From positions 1 to 9,844 of the forward strand of contig DATDFC010000246.1 of the NCBI GenBank assembly GCA_036522815.1: DNA of 9,844 bases, written 5' to 3'. The position numbers and the translations under genes were made by a program. Origin of the DNA: AG41 sp036522815. GTDB lineage: Bacteria > Gemmatimonadota > Gemmatimonadetes > Gemmatimonadales > GWC2-71-9. Within the stretch, counting starts at the first letter, position 1, and each line of letters opens with the position of its first letter. Positions 1 through 5,280 of this stretch are shown here, piece by piece. Under the pieces are notes generated by a model. It was given only the letters and a program-made list of their open reading frames with translations, was not told where the DNA came from and made no database searches.

Positions 1-659
1 GTCTCGTGGTCGAGCAGTCCCGTGAGCAGGTTCGCGAACAGCGCCGTGAACCCGATCTTGCCGTCGCGGATGGCGCGCACCAGCGCGTCGCCCGCCGCCG
101 GCGGGCGATTCTCCCCATAGGAGACCGCCGGGAGCGCGCACTCCGCCGTCCATCGGAAATCGGGATGGGTCGGCAGGCGGGCCAGGGCCGCGTCCAGGTT
201 GCGGCGGTGCGCCTCGACGCAGCGCTCCCGCAGGTCGGTGAGCCCGAGGTCGGTGTGGCTCGAGGCGATCCAGTACAGCGTCCAGCGGCGCGGAGGTACG
301 AGTCGCACGTGCTGGCGGACCACGCGCTGCTTGCCGACTTCCAGGTCGATCTGGTACAGCACCGGCCCAGCCAGGGGCACCCATACCTCGCCGGCGAGCC
401 CGGTGCCGCCTGCGTCGGGCAAGAGGCCCGCCGTCCCGACCAGCGCGCCGCGCCGGTCGGTCACGCGCGCCCGGGCGGCGGGCGCGTCGAGCCCGGTGAC
501 CGTGACACGCACCAGGTTGCTACGGCCGTCGGGCTGCCGATACAGGGCGGTCGGAACGGCCCGAAGGACGGGCGTCGGGGAAGCCGCTCGGGGCCACCGC
601 AGCGCCGTGGTGAGGGTTCCGAGCCAGGCGACAAAGCTCCGCCGGTCAGTGGTGCGCAT
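1..659 (-). CDS. Tat-exported GH38-like glycosidase (alpha-mannosidase family), N-terminal part only
   Basis: About 219 N-terminal residues are visible; the rest lies beyond position 1. Residues 5-10 (DRRSFV) form a twin-arginine motif followed by a short hydrophobic stretch and an AAS site near residue 27, so export of a folded protein through Tat is likely. Residues 35-125 look like a beta-rich domain. From residue 128 the pattern LYWIASSHTDLGLTDL, followed by a conserved-looking segment ending in FRWTAEC (168-174), matches the start of the glycoside hydrolase 38 catalytic domain. In that family the His and Asp of the HxD pair (H135, D137) bind the catalytic zinc. The nucleophile Asp would lie in the missing part. 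GH38 enzymes remove alpha-mannose or related sugars; the substrate here cannot be told. The ATG at 659 was chosen because it puts the Tat motif at the N-terminus. It has no Shine-Dalgarno sequence but has a -10-like hexamer close upstream. The family call is fairly safe; the exact activity is not. Confidence 0.72.
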   Translation of the reverse strand, partial: MRTTDRRSFVAWLGTLTTALRWPRAASPTPVLRAVPTALYRQPDGRSNLVRVTVTGLDAPAARARVTDRRGALVGTAGLLPDAGGTGLAGEVWVPLAGPVLYQIDLEVGKQRVVRQHVRLVPPRRWTLYWIASSHTDLGLTDLRERCVEAHRRNLDAALARLPTHPDFRWTAECALPAVSYGENRPPAAGDALVRAIRDGKIGFTALFANLLTGLLDHE

Positions 660-674
660 GGCTGGGCTAGTATA
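660..674 (-). promoter_or_regulatory. -10 element TATACT 9 nt before the GH38-like start codon
   Basis: On the minus strand TATACT (674-669) matches the sigma-70 -10 consensus in five of six positions. It is separated from the ATG by only nine bases, AGCCCAGCC, which contain no Shine-Dalgarno sequence. Transcription would begin about two bases before the ATG, giving a nearly leaderless mRNA. No convincing -35 hexamer is present at the usual spacing. Confidence 0.5.
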
Positions 675-694
675 CCCCGCGCGGTTCCGCGCCC

Positions 695-722
695 TTGACT
701 CCGGGGGGCTGGCCGCTAGGTT
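695..722 (+). promoter_or_regulatory. Candidate promoter of the Met-rich lipoprotein gene
   Basis: TTGACT (695-700, five of six -35 matches) is followed after 16 bases by TAGGTT (717-722), which keeps the most conserved T, A and final T of a -10 hexamer. A start near 730 would give a leader of about 40 bases that includes the AGGAG ribosome site at 761-765. The weak -10 makes this only a fair candidate. Confidence 0.4.
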
Positions 723-770
723 TTCCCCCGCCGAGCTCCCCCTCTCAGCTACTTTTTATCAGGAGTACGC

Positions 771-1016
771 ATGAAGCGTCTTGCAGTGGTCCTCGCCGTC
801 GTGGCCATGGGTGCGTGCCAAAAGGCCGAGCAGAAGCCCGCCGCGGCCGCCGTGGACACGTCCCACAACGCGATGCAGATGAGCAGCGACACTTCGAAGA
901 TGCAGATGCCGATGGCGGACACCTCGAAACACATGATGATGGCCGACACGGCGAAGAAGCCGGCGGCTCCCGCTGCCAAGCCCGCCGCCAAGCCGCCCGC
1001 GAAGAAGAAGCCCTAA
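771..1016 (+). CDS. Small Met-rich lipoprotein with degenerate DTSK repeats
   Basis: This 81-residue protein begins with a basic MKR, a hydrophobic segment (4-15) and Cys16 in the context M-G-A-C. That is a lipobox with Met at -3, so signal peptidase II processing and membrane anchoring are likely; Q17 does not signal inner-membrane retention. Residues 29-59 hold three or four degenerate units of about ten residues starting with DTS or DTA, carrying eight Met between 35 and 57 and His at 32 and 54 (MQM, MQMPM, KHMMM). The tail (62-81) is Lys/Pro/Ala-rich, resembling envelope-spanning linkers. Met/His clusters like these bind Cu(I) or Ag(I) in known periplasmic proteins; metal binding here is inference and simple low complexity is the alternative. 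AGGAG lies five bases before the ATG, and a strong terminator follows, so the gene is probably monocistronic. I do not recognise a named family. Confidence 0.75.
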   Translation: MKRLAVVLAVVAMGACQKAEQKPAAAAVDTSHNAMQMSSDTSKMQMPMADTSKHMMMADTAKKPAAPAAKPAAKPPAKKKP

Positions 1017-1042
1017 GCTGCGGCGCTCGAATCGGTGACGAT

Positions 1043-1067
1043 GCCCGGGACTAGTTCCCGGGCTTTT
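1043..1067 (+). terminator. Rho-independent terminator after the lipoprotein gene
   Basis: A perfect 8-bp stem, GCCCGGGA (1043-1050) with TCCCGGGC (1056-1063), encloses a 5-nt loop and is followed by TTTT (1064-1067). It lies 27 nt after the lipoprotein stop. On the minus strand the stem has no U-run after it, so it is at best a weak terminator for ygfZ, which ends at 1083 facing it. Confidence 0.85.
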
Positions 1068-1082
1068 CGTTACCAGTGCGGG

Positions 1083-2141
1083 TCATGCCAGCGCGGCGAC
1101 GGGGAAAGCGAAGGGGAGGTCGACGACGCGGGCGTCGCGTCCTGCGGCGCGCACCATCGCGCCCGACGCCACCTCCCGCCGAATGACCGCCAACCCGATC
1201 CAGCGTCCCGCGCCCGCCACGCCCGTCTCCGGCACGAAGGCGAGGCTCGTCACCCGGCCCACTTCCCGGTCGAGGTGCATGACGGCGGTCCACCCCTGGG
1301 CTGGGGCCGCGGGGGGCTCCGAATCGAACAACAGCCCCCGCAGCGCACGGTTCGCGTGCCCGCGAAAGTGCAGCCGCGCGACGGTCTCCTGGCCGGTGTA
1401 ACAGCCTTTCGTATAGGACACGCCCCCGATTTCGTCGAAGCGGACTTCCTGCGGGATCGTTTTCTCGTCCACTTCGGCGCCGAGGCGCGGCCACCCCGCC
1501 AGGATGCGCGCCAGCTCGAGCATGGCGGGCTCGGCCTCGATCGCTCCCGCGTCCGTAAGCCGACCCACCAGCCGTTCGCGCTGTGCCACGGGCATCGTGA
1601 CCTGCAGCGCGAACGGCGCCGACTCCGTGGCCCGGGCCGTCAGGACGTCGTCGGCGTTCTGGAGAACGCGCCCGGGCGCGGGCGGCACCTCCAGACCCGC
1701 GGCCACCACCGCCGCCAGCGCCCGCGGGCCCGCCAGCCGGTAGATCGCCATGTCCGCGTGATCGTGCAGTCGGGCCAGGCGGGGAGGTACGGAGCGGGTG
1801 AAGATCGCCACCGCGCGATCGCGCCCGTCGGCCGGCACCGTGAATCCCACGGTGGTACCCAGCCGCGCCGCCCAGGCATCCACCACGATCATCCCTTTGG
1901 GAGTCAGCAGCGCGCCATACACGAACGCGCCGTCCCCCGCCTGCTCCAGGTCGTTGGTGAGGAGCCCCTGAGCACACGTCACGGCTCCGGGGCCCGTGAG
2001 CGTGACCAGGGCAGCATCGGCGCGCGACATCACGGCGCCGGTGTAGAGCGCCGTGACGAGTGGAGGTGAGACGCTGCCGGGCTCGAGGCGGGCGACGGGG
2101 GGCGGGGAAGCGGGCGGGGGAGGGACGGCCGGTCCGGTCAC
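1083..2141 (-). CDS. ygfZ: YgfZ/GcvT-family folate-binding protein (Fe-S cluster maintenance)
   Basis: The protein has 352 residues from the GTG at 2141. The family signature KGCYTGQE is at residues 245-252 and includes the conserved Cys247. QGLLTNDL (58-65) matches the N-terminal tetrahydrofolate-binding region shared with GcvT. The C-terminal part (from GRVTSLAF at 295) matches the usual beta-barrel ending. In E. coli YgfZ uses folate and helps assemble or repair certain 4Fe-4S enzymes. Length is close to the E. coli protein (326 aa), with an extra Pro-rich N-terminus (residues 4-27). The GTG start was chosen because it overlaps the stop of the upstream HAD gene as GTGA, which suggests coupled translation; an earlier ATG at 2195 would overlap that gene by 58 bases. 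Met38 is a third possibility. As last gene of the glycolate oxidase operon it may serve the two Fe-S clusters of GlcF, which is inference. Confidence 0.9.
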   Translation of the reverse strand: MTGPAVPPPPASPPPVARLEPGSVSPPLVTALYTGAVMSRADAALVTLTGPGAVTCAQGLLTNDLEQAGDGAFVYGALLTPKGMIVVDAWAARLGTTVGFTVPADGRDRAVAIFTRSVPPRLARLHDHADMAIYRLAGPRALAAVVAAGLEVPPAPGRVLQNADDVLTARATESAPFALQVTMPVAQRERLVGRLTDAGAIEAEPAMLELARILAGWPRLGAEVDEKTIPQEVRFDEIGGVSYTKGCYTGQETVARLHFRGHANRALRGLLFDSEPPAAPAQGWTAVMHLDREVGRVTSLAFVPETGVAGAGRWIGLAVIRREVASGAMVRAAGRDARVVDLPFAFPVAALA

Positions 2142-2812
2142 GCGTCCCCCAGCGTGGTCAGCTCCGCCGGGTCGTGCCCGGCGAACGAGGTCCACACGAG
2201 ATCGGCGGCGGCGAGCGCGCTGGCGGGATGGCTGGTCGCGAGCATCACGCAGTGCATTCCGGCCGCGCGCGCGGCGGAGAGGCCGGCCAGCGAATCTTCG
2301 ATCACTACGCAGCGTTGGGGGTCGAGCGGCCCGCCGCGGGCCAGGGCGGCGCGCGCGGCCAGGTAGCCGCTGGGGTCAGGCTTGCAGCGGGGGACGTCCT
2401 CGGCGGCGACGATGACCTCGAAGCAGTCCGCCAACCCCGTGACCGTCAGGCCCGGCTCGATCTCGCGTCGCTGAGCTCCCGACACGAGACCCAGGCGGAA
2501 CCGGCCGCTCGCCGCGCGCACGAAGTCCACCACCCCCGGCACCAGCACGGGCGCCGCGCCGATCAGTCGTGTGTAAATCTGCGACTTGCGCGCGACCAGG
2601 GCTGCGAGCGTGCGTGCATCGAGCGGCTTGCCGGCGCGCCGGAACACGTCCACAAACGCGGTCCGGTCATCGCACCCCAGGTAGTCGGCATAGTACTGAT
2701 CGCGGCTGAGGGGGATCCCCACCTCGGCGAGCAGTTCGGCGAAGGAGGCCCGGTGCTGCTCTTCATCGTCCGTGATCACGCCGTTGTAGTCGAACAGCAG
2801 CGCTTCCGTCAT
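2138..2812 (-). CDS. HAD-superfamily protein, Gph/beta-PGM-like, with Asp+2 changed to Asn
   Basis: This 224-residue protein has the layout of HAD subfamily I enzymes with a helical C1 cap. Motif I is FDYNGVITD (7-15) with nucleophile Asp8, the cap spans about 18-85, motif II is VSG with Ser111, motif III is CKPDPSGY with Lys144, and motif IV is VVIEDS (E172, D173). The odd point is Asn10. Phosphatases and phosphoglucomutases of this family have Asp two residues after the nucleophile as general acid/base, and here the codon is AAC. This may mean weak or no phosphomonoesterase activity, or a different reaction. Its place directly after glcDEF (six bases after glcF) would suit phosphoglycolate phosphatase, the enzyme that makes glycolate, but the Asn argues for caution. 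A GAAGGA ribosome site lies just before the ATG. Family assignment is firm; substrate is unknown. Confidence 0.9.
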   Translation of the reverse strand: MTEALLFDYNGVITDDEEQHRASFAELLAEVGIPLSRDQYYADYLGCDDRTAFVDVFRRAGKPLDARTLAALVARKSQIYTRLIGAAPVLVPGVVDFVRAASGRFRLGLVSGAQRREIEPGLTVTGLADCFEVIVAAEDVPRCKPDPSGYLAARAALARGGPLDPQRCVVIEDSLAGLSAARAAGMHCVMLATSHPASALAAADLVWTSFAGHDPAELTTLGDA

Positions 2813-2818
2813 CGTCCT

Positions 2819-4072
2819 TCAAGCATAATATCCCGCGGCGGCGTACGACTCATCGAGCAGCTCTACGGGGTGGCGCGCGCCCGCGCGAATGCCCGCTGCC
2901 GCCAGTCCGGCGCCGAGCTGCATCAGGCATCCGGGATTGCCGGTCGCGACCACCTGCGGTCTGGCCTCGGCGAGCGTTGCGAGCTTGGGCGCCAGCACCG
3001 CGCGCGACATCGCCGGCTCGACCAGCGTGAACAACCCCGCACTGCCGCAGCACTGCGCGGCGTCCGGCGTCTTGATCAGCCGCAGGACGGGTATCGCGCG
3101 CAGCACACGCTCGGGCGGCTCGGCGATGCGCTGCGCGTGCAACAGATGGCAGGGGGGGTCGTAGGCGACGGTGGCGTCGATCGGCGCGCCGGGCCGCGGA
3201 CCCCGCTCGGCGAGCAGCTCGGTGACGTCTTTCACGCGCGCGGCGAACCCGGCCGCGCTCGCGTCGAGCAGGTAGCCGTACTCCTTGAGCATCGCGCCGC
3301 ATCCGGCACTGTTGACGACGATCGGCTCGTCTCCAGCTCCGAAGGCGGCGACGTTCACCCGGGCGAGGCGGCGCGCCTCGTGCTCGAGCCCCGCGTGCTC
3401 GTGCAGCGCGCCGCAGCACACCTGCTCCGGGACCTCGCGCACCGCATACCCGTTCACCTCGAGTGTGCGGATGGTGGCGTCGTGGACGTGGGAGAAGAGG
3501 CCCTCCATAACACATCCTCGGAACAGACTGACGGGGGTCAATGCGGAATGCGGAGTGCGGAATGCGGAATTGACGGGCGAGCTTCGATTCCGCATTCCGA
3601 ATTTCGCATTCCGCATTGGCTTAGTGGCCGCCAGCATCCCCATCGCGAATCGCAGGCGTCCCCAGCCGGCGAGCCAGCGGGGGACTCCCGTCGCCCGCAG
3701 CGCCCGCGCCAGAGCGTACACCACCCGCGACACGCCCGCCCCCGTCATCGCCGCGAGGGCGAGGCGCGCGAGCGCCGGCACACCCCGCCGCTCCGCGATC
3801 AGCGCCCGGGCCGCCGCGAGCCCACGGCCGTACCCCACGCCGGAGGGACACACGGGCTCGCACCCCCGGCAGCCGAGGCAACGATCGAGGTGCAGCGCGA
3901 GGGCGGGGTCGTCCGGAGCGAGTTCGCCCGCCTCGACCGCACGCATCAACTCGATGCGGCCGCGCGGGCTGTCGGCTTCGTCCCCGGTCGCGAGAAAGGT
4001 GGGGCACGCCTGGAGGCAAAAGCCGCAATGCACGCAGGGGTCGAGCGCGGCGAACCCCCCGCGATCCGTCAT
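2819..4072 (-). CDS. glcF: Glycolate oxidase iron-sulfur subunit GlcF, with in-frame repeat insertion
   Basis: GlcF passes electrons from the flavin subunits to the quinone pool. The 417-residue protein has two ferredoxin motifs, C13xxC16xxC19xxxC23P and C65xxC68xxC71xxxC75P, then two Cys-rich CCG domains. Their marks are C187, CC219-220 and C258, then C308, CC341-342 and C382, as in E. coli GlcF. Between the halves, about residues 151-179 are encoded by a palindromic heptamer repeat (3537-3620). This adds some 28 residues, with RNAKFGMRN and SAFRTPHSAL recognisable, to a linker that E. coli GlcF bridges with a Pro/Lys/Arg-rich segment. All Cys motifs are kept and the frame is intact, so the protein may still work. 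The start ATG overlaps the glcE stop as ATGA, indicating coupled translation. The subunit call is strong because all three glc genes are adjacent; other members of this CCG family act on D-lactate. Confidence 0.93.
   Translation of the reverse strand: MTDRGGFAALDPCVHCGFCLQACPTFLATGDEADSPRGRIELMRAVEAGELAPDDPALALHLDRCLGCRGCEPVCPSGVGYGRGLAAARALIAERRGVPALARLALAAMTGAGVSRVVYALARALRATGVPRWLAGWGRLRFAMGMLAATKPMRNAKFGMRNRSSPVNSAFRTPHSALTPVSLFRGCVMEGLFSHVHDATIRTLEVNGYAVREVPEQVCCGALHEHAGLEHEARRLARVNVAAFGAGDEPIVVNSAGCGAMLKEYGYLLDASAAGFAARVKDVTELLAERGPRPGAPIDATVAYDPPCHLLHAQRIAEPPERVLRAIPVLRLIKTPDAAQCCGSAGLFTLVEPAMSRAVLAPKLATLAEARPQVVATGNPGCLMQLGAGLAAAGIRAGARHPVELLDESYAAAGYYA
3537..3620 (-). repeat. Palindromic heptamer element, copy A, in frame inside glcF
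   Basis: On the plus strand four tandem ATGCGGA-type heptamers (3541-3568; the third begins with G) are followed by a 20-nt centre (3569-3588) and four complementary TCCGCAT-type heptamers (3589-3616, with two variants). GTCA and TGGC flank them. Positions 3537-3570 pair with 3587-3620 in 30 of 34 places. The total of 84 nt is 28 codons, so the glcF frame is kept. No target-site duplication is obvious. Strand is given as that of the host gene. It is not a CRISPR or a known insertion sequence with its own transposase. Confidence 0.9.
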
Positions 4073-5280
4073 TCAGCCGCTTCGGCCGCCACGACGAACG
4101 CCTCGCCGGGATCGAACGTACGCCGCAGGCCGGCGACGAGCGGTCCCACTCCCTCTCGGTACGCGCCGAAGTGACCGACGGCGGAGCGCACGGGCCAGGG
4201 GGCGCGCTCCAGGGTGAGCGGCACCTCGAGGCCGGCGAGCGTGCGGCGCAGGCGCTTGAGGCGATCGATGGTGGCGTCGCCGCCCCACCTGATCGCCCCG
4301 ATCGCGGGGCTTGCCGAGATCCATTCGTCTCCCACCTGGTGTTGCAACAGGTCGAGCAGCTCGTCGCTCGAATCGGGGAGGCCGCCGATGCGGAACGCCA
4401 CGGGCCGGGTGGCGAAGCTCTCGGCGGCGCGCATCCACAGGCTGTGACTCTCGTCGGCCCGGAGCGGTGCAAAGCGACCGCCCGTGGCGGCGCGCAGCCC
4501 CGCTTCCTCCGCCGCCACGAGCGCCGCCGAGCCGGCGAACCGCACCGCGAGCAGCCAGCGCTCGCGTCGCGCCAGCGCCGGCGACATGAGCTCGTGCGCC
4601 GCGGGCTGAATGCCGGCGGCGGCGATGTCTTCCGCCACCTGCGTCAGATCCTCGCGCGACCCCTCGAGCGCGAGCGTCTGGTCGGCGCGGGGCAGGGCGC
4701 GCAGCCGCAGGTGGATCAGCACGATCACGCCGAACGCGCCGAACGCCCCCGCCTCGAGCCGGGTGAGATCGTACCCCGCGACGTTCTTCACCACGCGGCC
4801 GCCGCTGTGCACCAGCCGGCCGTCTCCGGTGACGAACGTGACGCCGAGCAGATGGTCGCGCACGGGTCCGAATCCCTGGCGCAGGGGCCCCGCCGTGGCC
4901 GTGGCCACGATCGAGCCCAGTGTGCGGCCCGCGAGCCCCGGCGGATCGAGCGCGAGCCAGGTGCCCCGGTCGGCGAGCTGCTGGCGCAGCAGGTCGCACC
5001 CGATTCCGGCTTCGGCCGTGGCGGAGAGGTCCTGGGGCTCGATAGCGGGGATCTTGTCGAGGCGGCGGGTGGTGAGGGCCAGGTCCGCGGGCGCGTCGGC
5101 GGGGAGCCAGGTTCCAGCGCCCTCGATGCGCACGCGCCATCCCTCTTCGCGGGCGGTGCCGAGCAGCAGCGCCACGGCGTCGGGGGAGGCAGGCGCGACG
5201 CGTGGCACGCCGTCCGCGGTCGCAGCGAGCTCGACGGCTTCTTCGCCCAGCAGGGCGCGGACGCGATCGAGCAAACTCAT
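4069..5280 (-). CDS. glcE: Glycolate oxidase FAD-binding subunit GlcE
   Basis: The 403-residue protein is a PCMH-type FAD-binding protein that pairs with GlcD in glycolate oxidase. Visible marks are RIEGAGTWLP (51-60) as the first FAD loop, DLSATAEAGI (84-93), TLGSIVATATAGP (120-132), and GRVVKNVAGYDL (161-172) followed by GAFGVI (181-186). These correspond to the GlcE pattern; E. coli GlcE is 350 aa. The end, RRTFDPGEAF, is also typical. I chose the ATG at 5280, which overlaps the glcD stop as ATGA, rather than an in-frame ATG at 5373. The latter would add 31 residues encoded almost wholly by repeat copy B. No good Shine-Dalgarno precedes 5280, so initiation probably depends on ribosomes finishing glcD. 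It overlaps glcF by 4 bp. The call is supported by similarity and by order between glcD and glcF. Confidence 0.92.
   Translation of the reverse strand: MSLLDRVRALLGEEAVELAATADGVPRVAPASPDAVALLLGTAREEGWRVRIEGAGTWLPADAPADLALTTRRLDKIPAIEPQDLSATAEAGIGCDLLRQQLADRGTWLALDPPGLAGRTLGSIVATATAGPLRQGFGPVRDHLLGVTFVTGDGRLVHSGGRVVKNVAGYDLTRLEAGAFGAFGVIVLIHLRLRALPRADQTLALEGSREDLTQVAEDIAAAGIQPAAHELMSPALARRERWLLAVRFAGSAALVAAEEAGLRAATGGRFAPLRADESHSLWMRAAESFATRPVAFRIGGLPDSSDELLDLLQHQVGDEWISASPAIGAIRWGGDATIDRLKRLRRTLAGLEVPLTLERAPWPVRSAVGHFGAYREGVGPLVAGLRRTFDPGEAFVVAAEAAE

Noticed and set aside
6..698. A plus-strand 230-codon open frame at the left edge
   Set aside because: It is the shadow of the Tat/GH38-like gene, whose frame continues beyond position 1.
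1035..2069. A 344-codon plus-strand open frame antisense to ygfZ
   Set aside because: It begins inside the lipoprotein terminator and has no family features; KGCYTGQE is on the other strand.
3541..3616. The heptamer arrays as a CRISPR or as a short tandem repeat
   Set aside because: There are no spacers; the two arms are complementary around a conserved 20-nt centre shared by both copies, so it is a palindromic element.
3537..3620. The GlcF insertion as an intein or a frameshift error
   Set aside because: It is only 28 codons, has no splicing residues, keeps the frame, and the same DNA occurs again at the end of glcD.
2060..4174. A 704-codon open frame on the plus strand across the HAD and glcF genes
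   Set aside because: It is antisense to two clear enzymes, has GC-rich shadow composition (Arg/Gly/Ala-rich, no domain), and crosses the repeat only because the heptamer has no stop in any frame.
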